In this document: piece by piece, positions 17,142 to 24,183 of the stretch
Layout of the letters: each line of letters opens with the position of its first letter
Position numbering within the stretch: position 1 is the stretch's first letter
Assembly: GCA_964444915.1 (NCBI GenBank)
Contig: CAYUIY010000017.1
Coordinates: 1 to 30,091, forward strand
DNA: 30,091 nucleotides
DNA from: Anaerorudis sp964444915
GTDB taxonomy: Bacteria; Bacteroidota; Bacteroidia; Bacteroidales; Dysgonomonadaceae
Reading direction: 5' to 3'
Program-made: the position numbers and the translations under genes
Notes under the pieces: generated by a model
Seen by the model: the letters and a program-made list of their open reading frames with translations, nothing else
Database searches by the model: none
What the model was told of the DNA's origin: nothing

Positions 17142-19346
17142 TTAAAGGGTAATTTGAATTCCAAACGAAGCTGATTTAAAGACAGGATTTTGTACTCCGG
17201 TTCGACCTAAATTATAATTTCCATCTGTTTTCAACGTTGAATATCCGGAAATCGTCTCAGGATCTATGGGTAATCCTCTTAATTTGTCAAAGGTAAAAGG
17301 ATTCTCTAAAGACAAATAAATTCGTGCATGAGATAAATATATCTGTTGTGCAATTTTGGGAGGAAGAGTATAACCAAACGTTATATTCTTTATTCTCAAA
17401 TAAGCCATATTTAATATGTATCGGGTTTGTTTTCGCATTACGAAACCTTCATCACTCCCACCCAAGTTCCATGCTCTGGGATAAAAGGCATCCGTGCGAT
17501 CTTTTTTCCAAAAATCCTTTGCAATTGCCTGAGGCATTCCTCCATCTTTAGCATGGTAGCCCGGAATAGCCAATTGGCCTCTTCCCCAGATTTTTCTTTT
17601 ACCGACTCCTTGCAAGAAAAGAGAAAAATCGAAAGATTTATAATCAGCCCCTGCTCTAAAACCATATTCATATCGAGGTGTAGAGTTTCCGATAACAACC
17701 CTGTCTCCGGGATCGCCAAAAGTATTTTTTCCCGGTGTAATATATCCATCGCCATCTACATCCACAAATTTAACATCACCCGGACTTACCAATAAGATTT
17801 GATTTCCATCTTCAAAATAAGTCTGATAAACCGGATTATTTCCTGCCAACATATTGGTTCGTTTTGCAACACCCTCATAAATAATTGTGGTTTGCAAAAA
17901 ATTCCCCTCTTCATCATACAGGAAATCATCTTTTTGATACAGACGATCAGTTACATAACCATATATATCTCCATATCTTTTACCGGTTGCATAGGTATCG
18001 TCTACTCTTCTGTTTTCGTATGGTGTAGCCCAATCGGGACCTTTTGTTATATCGGTGATTGCATCTGCCAAATTGGCGTTCAAACTAATCCGAATGCCAT
18101 TATCAAAACGATGACTGAAATCTACCGCAACTTCCCATCCACGCGTTCTCAAGTTACCAAAATTTCCTTGAGGAGCACCGGCACCGTATGTTGCAGGAAG
18201 AGATTCGCCGGGAACAATCATATTTTTCGTATCCCGCTGGAACCATTCAAAAACTAACCCCAATTTATTATTAATGAATCTCAGATCCACTCCAAAATTA
18301 AAGGTTTCAATATCTTGCCATGTGATTCCTGCAGATATGGGTCGAGGTGTTCCTAACTGGAAAAACTGTTCACCTTCGCCAGATAGCCACGAATTTTTAG
18401 TAATGCCCATCGTTGCCAAATATAAAGAATTAGGTACGGACTGGTCACCAATAACTCCCCACGAAGCGCGCACTTTTGCAAAACTTAAAATAGGATCTAA
18501 GTCGGCCATAAAACTTTCATTGGATACAACCCATCCTCCTGAAAACGAGGGATACCATCTCCATCGTAAATCGCTTGGAAATTTAGAAGTTGCATCGTAA
18601 CGCAAATTGGCTTCCAGTAGATATTTATCCAAGAACGAATAATTTGCTCTTCCAAAAAAGCCCACTTGCGAATCCCAGTTTGCATCACCGCCAACGGTTT
18701 CTGTACCAACAGCAAAATTAAATTGAGGATTGTCATTATCTATCAATTCGCTCTTTTTAGACCAATGACTGTTCCATTTATTGCTGATAATGTTTGTTCC
18801 CAACATGAATCTTAATTTATGTGTATCCTCCAGATTCAAATCATAAGTAGAATAAGCGTTGACCGTGTGCATTTCGGAAGTGTAGCTGTTTTTATAAATA
18901 TACGTTTGATCTTTCGTAACATATTGAGTGACGGGAAATCTATATGCAGGTACGCCGTCTGTTTGGGCAACATTGCCTTCCTCGTCCACATATATTTGAT
19001 TACCCATTTCGTCTACCCACGGTATGGGAGCATACCAATGCCATGCTCCGGTAAAGGTTGGCAACGAAGACGTTTCCGAATTTACTCGACTTGTATAAGC
19101 ATAATCAATTTTTAAATCCCAATTAGGCATAAAATCAATAGTAGCTCCGGCATTTAAATTGGTATATCTGTTTTTTTTGACCAAATCATGCGACTTTTTT
19201 ACATCAAAATAAGGATCTCTGATATCTTCACCATGTTCCTGAACACCGGTAGGGAACAATCGACTCCAACGATATAGGTATAGCCAAGGGTCATTTTGAA
19301 ATCCGTACGGTGAATTCGGATATCGTTTAGTAGCATCAGAATACAT
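17142..19346 (-). CDS. SusC/RagA TonB-dependent transporter, C-terminal beta-barrel part (frame split)
   Basis: This frame encodes most of the 22-strand outer-membrane barrel of SusC, ending in the canonical GVQNPVFKSASFGIQITL with terminal aromatic/hydrophobic pattern. The first ATG (19346) is almost certainly not a real start. The frame continues the N-terminal part once one G is removed from an eight-G run at 19349-19356, giving RGGAMYSDATKRYP at the junction. The restored gene, 17142-20904, would be 1,253 residues. Family segments include FPSDLRWRWYPSFSGGWVVSNE and DFSLFLQGVGKRKIWGRG. No ribosome-binding site or promoter precedes the internal ATG. The barrel looks intact, without other stops or gaps, which fits a recent or reversible frameshift, or a sequencing error. 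Confidence 0.9.
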   Translation of the reverse strand: MYSDATKRYPNSPYGFQNDPWLYLYRWSRLFPTGVQEHGEDIRDPYFDVKKSHDLVKKNRYTNLNAGATIDFMPNWDLKIDYAYTSRVNSETSSLPTFTGAWHWYAPIPWVDEMGNQIYVDEEGNVAQTDGVPAYRFPVTQYVTKDQTYIYKNSYTSEMHTVNAYSTYDLNLEDTHKLRFMLGTNIISNKWNSHWSKKSELIDNDNPQFNFAVGTETVGGDANWDSQVGFFGRANYSFLDKYLLEANLRYDATSKFPSDLRWRWYPSFSGGWVVSNESFMADLDPILSFAKVRASWGVIGDQSVPNSLYLATMGITKNSWLSGEGEQFFQLGTPRPISAGITWQDIETFNFGVDLRFINNKLGLVFEWFQRDTKNMIVPGESLPATYGAGAPQGNFGNLRTRGWEVAVDFSHRFDNGIRISLNANLADAITDITKGPDWATPYENRRVDDTYATGKRYGDIYGYVTDRLYQKDDFLYDEEGNFLQTTIIYEGVAKRTNMLAGNNPVYQTYFEDGNQILLVSPGDVKFVDVDGDGYITPGKNTFGDPGDRVVIGNSTPRYEYGFRAGADYKSFDFSLFLQGVGKRKIWGRGQLAIPGYHAKDGGMPQAIAKDFWKKDRTDAFYPRAWNLGGSDEGFVMRKQTRYILNMAYLRIKNITFGYTLPPKIAQQIYLSHARIYLSLENPFTFDKLRGLPIDPETISGYSTLKTDGNYNLGRTGVQNPVFKSASFGIQITL

Positions 19347-20904
19347 TGCCCCCCCCTCTTAAGGTTAAGAAATCGGTTATTTTTGTCGATAAACTTAAAT
19401 TTGAGGTGTATCTTATGAAATCATCGTGTTTCGCCGGTTTTGTCATACCCTCTTGATCGAGATAACCAAAGCTTATATTATAATCGGTATCTTTTCTTTT
19501 TCCATTTAGCGAAAAATTATGAGTTTGAGTAAGTGCATTATCTTTAACCATTACACTTACCGGATCATAAATTCTATAACCGTATTTATCTACTCCGTCA
19601 TATATCCAATCTCTGTTATAAACAACAGGATCGTTTTTTCCTACGATTTTACCGTATTTTTCCTGCCATTCTTTTACTTTTTCGAAGCTTTCTCTACTTA
19701 CGCGCCAAAAACCACCGGCAGGTCCGCTACCTTTCATGTTTTCATGAGCTTCCAAGGTATATTCAAGTCCGTCAATTCCTGCAATATCGATTTTTTTGAA
19801 AGGTGTTTGCCAAGAGAAGTTCGAAGAATATGTTATTTCGGTTTTTTCGGTTCGAGCTCCTTTTTTTGTCGTAATAAGAATAACTCCAAAAGCTGCTTTT
19901 GAACCATAGATAGAGCTAGCCGCAGCATCTTTCAATACAGAAATAGATTCGATATCATTGGGATTGATAAGTTGAATGCTAGGCACTTCAACGTTATCTA
20001 CTAAAATTAAAGGATCGCTTGATCCTGCTATAGAACCTATGTGGCCTCGAATTTTCATTACCGGATCTGATCCTACTTCGCCGGTTGGAACAACCACAAA
20101 AAGTCCCGGTACTGTACCTTGTATTCCACGGCCAACATCGGAAATAGGTCTGCTGCTTAAAACCTCATTGACCTTTACTGTCGACACGGCACCCGTCAAA
20201 TGTTCTTTTCGCTGTGTACCATATCCAACGACCACTACCTCTTCGAGTGCTTTGGTATCTTCTCTTAGAATAATTTCAAAAGTGCTTTTGCCTGCTGTAT
20301 TGATTTCTTGTTCCAAATATCCGACGTAAGAAATGCGAATTATTGCGTCGTTTCTAACTTCGAGCGAGAAGTTGCCGTTGATGTCTGTAACGGTACCATT
20401 GGTAGTGCCAACTTCGATGATATTGGCTCCAATAATCGGTTCTCCTTTTTCATCGATGACTCTTCCCCTTATGGTTTTCGTTTGTTTCGGTTGAGGGGTG
20501 GGAGATGGTGCGACAACAATTTCCGGCTTCTTTTCATTGTCGTGATAAACTACCACCTGCTTATCCAAAATTCTGTATACCAGTCCGGTTGAAGAGAATA
20601 CATCATTTAAAACCTCTTCGATATCTTCGGAATTTGTCGAAACATTTATTTTTTTATTTAGTTCATTTTCGGCATTGTCGGAAAATACGAAAATAAAGTT
20701 GCTTTGTTTTTCTATTTGTTTGCATACCTCTCGAATGGTAGCCGAACGTAAGTTAAGCGTAAGTTTGGTTCCTTGCGAATAACCATCTTCGGCGTACGTG
20801 AAGAATATGCCAAGAAATAAAAAAAGTGCCGTAATCTTCATTATTTTTAGAATTCGATAATAATTATCAAGGGAAATTGCCCCCCTAATAGCATTTTTAT
20901 TCAT
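19336..20904 (-). CDS. SusC/RagA TonB-dependent transporter, N-terminal part (frame split)
   Basis: This 522-residue part carries the signal peptide (hydrophobic ITALFLFLGIFF) and an STN domain (about residues 45-115, TKLTLNLRSATIREVCKQIE). A carboxypeptidase-like regulatory domain follows (about 140-220, IRGRVIDEKGEPIIGANI). Then come the TonB-box region EEVVVVGYGTQRKEHLTGAV and the plug domain (LILVDNVEVPSIQLINPNDI, VLKDAAASSIYGSKAAFGVI). It runs into the start of the barrel and stops at 19336 in NVF-stop because of the eight-G run. The STN domain is the part that talks to FecR, matching the fecR and sigma genes upstream. If the frame is really off, the cell makes plug and signalling domains without a channel. 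No TAnnTTTG promoter is seen between fecR and this gene. Confidence 0.92.
   Translation of the reverse strand: MNKNAIRGAISLDNYYRILKIMKITALFLFLGIFFTYAEDGYSQGTKLTLNLRSATIREVCKQIEKQSNFIFVFSDNAENELNKKINVSTNSEDIEEVLNDVFSSTGLVYRILDKQVVVYHDNEKKPEIVVAPSPTPQPKQTKTIRGRVIDEKGEPIIGANIIEVGTTNGTVTDINGNFSLEVRNDAIIRISYVGYLEQEINTAGKSTFEIILREDTKALEEVVVVGYGTQRKEHLTGAVSTVKVNEVLSSRPISDVGRGIQGTVPGLFVVVPTGEVGSDPVMKIRGHIGSIAGSSDPLILVDNVEVPSIQLINPNDIESISVLKDAAASSIYGSKAAFGVILITTKKGARTEKTEITYSSNFSWQTPFKKIDIAGIDGLEYTLEAHENMKGSGPAGGFWRVSRESFEKVKEWQEKYGKIVGKNDPVVYNRDWIYDGVDKYGYRIYDPVSVMVKDNALTQTHNFSLNGKRKDTDYNISFGYLDQEGMTKPAKHDDFIRYTSNLSLSTKITDFLTLRGGGNVF
19349..19356 (-). repeat. Eight-G homopolymer at the susC frameshift
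   Basis: The coding strand reads AGA followed by eight G and CAATG. With eight G the frame ends three codons later; with seven it reads through into the barrel. Homopolymer G runs are classic slippage sites, and also a common source of sequencing error. Confidence 0.85.
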
Positions 20905-20955
20905 ATCTTTGTGTTGATTTAATGATTGTTGTAATAAATAAGAATTAAATTTTCT

Positions 20956-20984
20956 GCCGGATGGTATGTGGGGTATCGTCCGGC
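20956..20984. terminator. Stem-loop between fecR and susC
   Basis: GCCGGATGGTA (20956-20966) pairs with TATCGTCCGGC (20974-20984) as an 11-base stem with two G-U type positions and a short loop. A T run follows on the plus strand, while on the transcribed minus strand a run of six A precedes it. It could reduce read-through from fecR into susC or stabilise the susC transcript end; its role is inferred. Confidence 0.5.
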
Positions 20985-21040
20985 TTTTTTGTTGTTTTTT
21001 GAATTTTATGTAATTATAGGCGTTGTTGTTTTAAAAAAGT

Positions 21041-22237
21041 TTATTTTTTATTGAAAATATAGATTTGATTATTTTGTTTAACATAGCGAGTAGAAGAAAG
21101 AAGAGCTACAGTTGTCATCACATTGTCAATATCATCGGATAGGTATATTTTTCCTGAGCAGGTACGTTTTTGCAGGTTTACATCCTGATCAAAATTGAAT
21201 GAAAGGTTGTAGTAACGTCCAATTTGCTTCAGTACTTCGGTTATCGGAGTTTTATTAAAAGAGAGATAACCGTTTTTCCAGCAGACAAATTGTTCCACAT
21301 CTACTATGCGTTTGGTAAACTCCCCTTTTTCGGAATAGATTGCCTGTTCTTTGGGCGAGAGTTTTATTTCATTTGTTCCAACAGCAGCTTGCAGCCCTAC
21401 ATTTCCTTCTACCAATACAACATAATGAGGCGAATTATCATAAGTAGACACGTTGAATTTTGTTCCGTATACCTTTACACTGAAGTTGGATGTCTGAACG
21501 ATAAACGACTTATTTTTTTCGGGGGCGACCTCAAGGTAAATTTCTCCTGACAACAAACGAATTTCTCGATTCTTTCCGGTAAATTGCGTTGGGAATTCCA
21601 ATACCGATCCCGAATTCAACCAAACGTTGGTTCCATCGGGAAGGTTCAATTGCGAGCGTTTGCCGTAAGGAACAATCAGTTTATTGAATGCTGTATCCGC
21701 TATTTCGATCTGTTCTTGGCGGTTATTTTTTGTTTGTATAACCTTTGCTTTACCTTTTTCATCGATTTTCACTTCAATATCGTTTTGATATTCGTGCGAT
21801 TTTTCCCCCGAAATGAATTGGATATCTTCACTTTGCAGCAGATTGCCGATGATTAGTTCACGATTATCTGCTTTGGGGAGTTTTTTTTCGAAATTGAAAT
21901 AATTCAAACCGACGATGAGGAGCGCTACGGCTGCACAAGCTGCCACACTGTATCGAATGATATGCCTGATTTTAGTTTTTTTTCCTTTTCCTTTTCCTTG
22001 GATAGTAGATTGAATTCGATTGAACAACTCAAGGCGATCGGAATCCGATAGTATATTCTTATTCAATACAGTAGTTTTTAAATTTGCAATTGCGCGCTGT
22101 ATTTCTTCGTTCAAATCGGGATTTTCCCGGATGAAATCATCCCAGTATTTATTCAACGCTTCATCCGGCAATAATTGCCAGCGAAGAAATTTTTCGTCTT
22201 TCAAAAAATCGGTATATCGGGAATAGAAATCGGACAT
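21041..22237 (-). CDS. FecR-family anti-sigma factor
   Basis: This is an inner-membrane anti-sigma factor of 398 residues that relays the state of the SusC transporter to the ECF sigma factor encoded upstream. The N-terminal cytoplasmic region (about 1-90) has the FecR-type start (LLPDEALNKYWDDFI). A single transmembrane helix lies at about 93-113. The periplasmic FecR domain includes LNLPDGTNVWLNSGSVLEFP and REIRLLSGEIYLEVAP. The C-terminal DUF4974 domain has FNKTPITEVLKQIGRYYNLSF, which resembles the STN fold of its partner. Length and arrangement are typical of Bacteroidota FecR. It begins 90 bases after the sigma gene and precedes susC, as in standard trans-envelope signalling loci. Confidence 0.94.
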   Translation of the reverse strand: MSDFYSRYTDFLKDEKFLRWQLLPDEALNKYWDDFIRENPDLNEEIQRAIANLKTTVLNKNILSDSDRLELFNRIQSTIQGKGKGKKTKIRHIIRYSVAACAAVALLIVGLNYFNFEKKLPKADNRELIIGNLLQSEDIQFISGEKSHEYQNDIEVKIDEKGKAKVIQTKNNRQEQIEIADTAFNKLIVPYGKRSQLNLPDGTNVWLNSGSVLEFPTQFTGKNREIRLLSGEIYLEVAPEKNKSFIVQTSNFSVKVYGTKFNVSTYDNSPHYVVLVEGNVGLQAAVGTNEIKLSPKEQAIYSEKGEFTKRIVDVEQFVCWKNGYLSFNKTPITEVLKQIGRYYNLSFNFDQDVNLQKRTCSGKIYLSDDIDNVMTTVALLSSTRYVKQNNQIYIFNKK

Positions 22238-22327
22238 CGTTTGCTTAGATGTTTTTATATATAGACGATGAAGTTGTTTTTTTATCCCCTTGTTTTCATA
22301 AAAACTTCAAATTTTAACAATTGAACT

Positions 22328-22867
22328 TTAAAGTAGAAGCAGTAAAATGATCCATGAACCGTATTTCTCGCGAAGTGTTTTCATGGCTTTCGACAGCAGT
22401 TTTCGACAACCATGAATGCTGATGTTCAATATTTCGGCAATTTGCGTGTATTCGTATTCCTGAATATAGCGGAGATATACAATTTCGCGTTGTCGGGCGG
22501 TCAGCGATTGAAGCATGTTTTCGATTTGGCTTTTGATAGCGGCTTGTTCTTCGGCATCGATGAAGTCGTCTTCGATGGATACAGTGATATTAAATGGAAG
22601 TTCATCCGGATTTTTAATATCCGGTAGGCTGAGATTGCGTTTTTGTACGCGGTAAATATCGTATAGTCTGTTTTTCAGTGATTTAAAAAGGTAAGATTTT
22701 ATGTTCGTAACCCGGTTGAGCAGTTGCTCATCTTCTGCTAATTTGCAAAAAACATCGTGAATAGCGTCCATAGTTGCTTCTTTTGGGAATCCAAGATACG
22801 ACGCATACGTGAATAAATCATTTACATAGCGATTATACATATCGGCGATATCGTTCGTATTTTTCAT
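22328..22867 (-). CDS. ECF RNA polymerase sigma factor (SusCD-locus type)
   Basis: This is an extracytoplasmic-function sigma factor of 179 residues that would direct RNA polymerase to the uptake locus when FecR releases it. Region 2 is seen as DAIHDVFCKLAEDE and IKSYLFKSLKNRLYD. Region 4 is LTARQREIVYLRYIQ followed by the helix-turn-helix EYTQIAEILNISIHGCRKLL. A TTG codon nine bases upstream (22876) could extend the frame by three residues, but the ATG at 22867 is a better start and the bases before it read GAAGGGA. The C-terminus is strikingly hydrophobic (WIILLLLL), which I also recall in other Bacteroides sigma factors of this group. It has a consensus promoter about 65 bases upstream. 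Confidence 0.93.
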   Translation of the reverse strand: MKNTNDIADMYNRYVNDLFTYASYLGFPKEATMDAIHDVFCKLAEDEQLLNRVTNIKSYLFKSLKNRLYDIYRVQKRNLSLPDIKNPDELPFNITVSIEDDFIDAEEQAAIKSQIENMLQSLTARQREIVYLRYIQEYEYTQIAEILNISIHGCRKLLSKAMKTLREKYGSWIILLLLL

Positions 22868-22933
22868 TCCCTTCAAAAATTTTTTCTAAAAAAGCAGGTT
22901 TTTTTATTCGTCATTATTACGTTGATTCACCCT

Positions 22934-22965
22934 CAAAAATATACCACTTTAAGATAATTTCCAAA
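22934..22965 (-). promoter_or_regulatory. Promoter of the ECF sigma-fecR genes
   Basis: On the minus strand, TTTG (22962-22965), 20 bases and TATTTTTG (22934-22941) give both Bacteroidota promoter elements at normal spacing. The leader would be about 60 bases. This suggests housekeeping transcription of the sigma gene. Confidence 0.65.
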
Positions 22966-23065
22966 AAATCAATTTAACTTTTTATGACAAATTAACAATA
23001 GTTGACTAAGAAACTTTTTTTGATAGATAGGTTTCTTGTTGCGCGGGAGATACGGAATTGAACGA

Positions 23066-23110
23066 AAAAACCGTTATATTTGCTGCATGAGTGACGCGAT
23101 AAATAACCGG
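23066..23110 (+). repeat. 45-base repeat copy B: promoter and leader start of the nuclease-ATPase module
   Basis: This is the second copy of the element at 11859-11903 (43 of 45 bases identical). TATATTTG at 23075-23082 is an exact TAnnTTTG element and the ATG of the leader frame starts only four bases later, so transcripts may begin at or next to that ATG. It is the only promoter-like sequence seen before the nuclease gene. Confidence 0.8.
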
Positions 23111-23131
23111 ATTATATTTAACGAATTATGA
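23087..23131 (+). CDS. 14-residue leader ORF overlapping the nuclease start
   Basis: The frame reads MSDAINNRIIFNEL and its TGA stop (23129-23131) overlaps the ATG of the nuclease gene (23128) as ATGA. The first eight codons are shared with the broken frame at 11880. No ribosome-binding sequence precedes the nuclease ATG, so ribosomes that finish the leader could restart on it. This may be a coupling device or simply what remains of a captured gene start; no peptide function is claimed. Confidence 0.4.
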   Translation: MSDAINNRIIFNEL

Positions 23132-24177
23132 AAATAGGTATAACAGCAGATTTGCATTTAAAATCGAAAGATGAGACTCCGGAAAGATACGATGCTCTTG
23201 GCAACATCATTTCCGATCTCCGCAGCAAAGGTATAAACCGCCTCGTTGTGGCCGGAGATTTGTTCGACAGGGAACGATACAATTATAGCGACTTCGATGC
23301 CTTTTGTAAGCAGCATCAGGACATCGTTTTTTATATTACGCCGGGAAATCACGATGTCGGGATAGAACAACGATTTTTTGGGGCAAGCAACATTCGCTTG
23401 TTTACCACCCCCACGCTGGCTGAAATCGACCGCATTCCTTTTCTTTTTTTGCCCTACACTTCCGGTTCTATGGATGAGCTTTTAACTTCATTTTTTGTCG
23501 ATAAGGAATTGCCGGCTAAGTGGATACTGGTTGGGCACGGAGATTATCTGGAGATAAACAAATCGGCCGACGAATACGAAAACGAGTATTACATGCCGCT
23601 GTCAAATAAACTCATTCGAGAGGTGAAACCGTTGAGAGCGTTCCTCGGGCATATCCACAAACCTAGCGACACCGGCATCGTTTCCTATCCCGGCTCTCCC
23701 TATCCGCTCAATATCAATGAGACGGGGAAACGCCGATTTTTGATTTACGATGCCGATACCGATAACATAGAAAACAGGTATCCCGACGCGGATGTCATTT
23801 ATATGATTGAGAAATTATTGATTATCCCTACCGAAAACGAAATCGACGATACGTTAAAAAAAATCGACGCCACGATAACAAAATGGGAATTCACCGATGA
23901 AGAATTATCGAAGGTAAAGTTGCGATTGATTTTAAGGGGATTCACTAGCGACAAGGGAGCATTGATGGATGCCGTCACCCGGCAGATTCGGCAAAAAGGG
24001 CTGTCTTTTTACGATGCCGAGGGTCCGCAGAGCGATGCACTGAATATCGTAATCGACAAAGAAAGGGAAGCAATTATGAATCGGGTGTTGGAAAATATAA
24101 ACCGCTTGCCCAATTTCGCTTATGCCGACAACGACGCGATCATCGAACAAACATTGCATTTAATTTATAAAGGTTGA
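23128..24177 (+). CDS. SbcD/Mre11/YhaO-like calcineurin-type DNA nuclease
   Basis: This is a 349-residue metallophosphoesterase of the Mre11/SbcD class, expected to be a two-metal DNA nuclease. All five metal-site motifs are present in order: ADLH (Asp8, His10), GDLFD (Asp44), GNHD (Asn74, His75), GHGD (His137) and GHIH (His175, His177). After about residue 210 a less conserved capping and partner-binding region follows. It is shorter than SbcD (about 400). The next gene, six bases downstream, is an SMC-like ATPase, giving the usual nuclease-ATPase pairing. Because the partner has transmembrane helices, the pair resembles YhaO/YhaN more than SbcD/SbcC. No signal peptide is seen. The role could be DNA repair or phage defence; sequence alone does not decide. 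Confidence 0.88.
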   Translation: MKIGITADLHLKSKDETPERYDALGNIISDLRSKGINRLVVAGDLFDRERYNYSDFDAFCKQHQDIVFYITPGNHDVGIEQRFFGASNIRLFTTPTLAEIDRIPFLFLPYTSGSMDELLTSFFVDKELPAKWILVGHGDYLEINKSADEYENEYYMPLSNKLIREVKPLRAFLGHIHKPSDTGIVSYPGSPYPLNINETGKRRFLIYDADTDNIENRYPDADVIYMIEKLLIIPTENEIDDTLKKIDATITKWEFTDEELSKVKLRLILRGFTSDKGALMDAVTRQIRQKGLSFYDAEGPQSDALNIVIDKEREAIMNRVLENINRLPNFAYADNDAIIEQTLHLIYKG

Positions 24178-24183
24178 ACAATT

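Noticed and set aside
19336..20904. Reading the split SusC as two independent genes
   Set aside because: The C-terminal part lacks a signal peptide, promoter and ribosome-binding site, and one-base removal restores a single standard-length SusC.
22116..22130. Palindrome CGGGATTTTCCCG resembling the hairpin cores
   Set aside because: It lies in fecR codons that fit the protein family, so it is best explained by coding sequence.
22868..22876. TTG start extending the ECF sigma factor by three residues
   Set aside because: An ATG at 22867 follows immediately and the GAAGGGA before it is better read as part of the ribosome-binding region.
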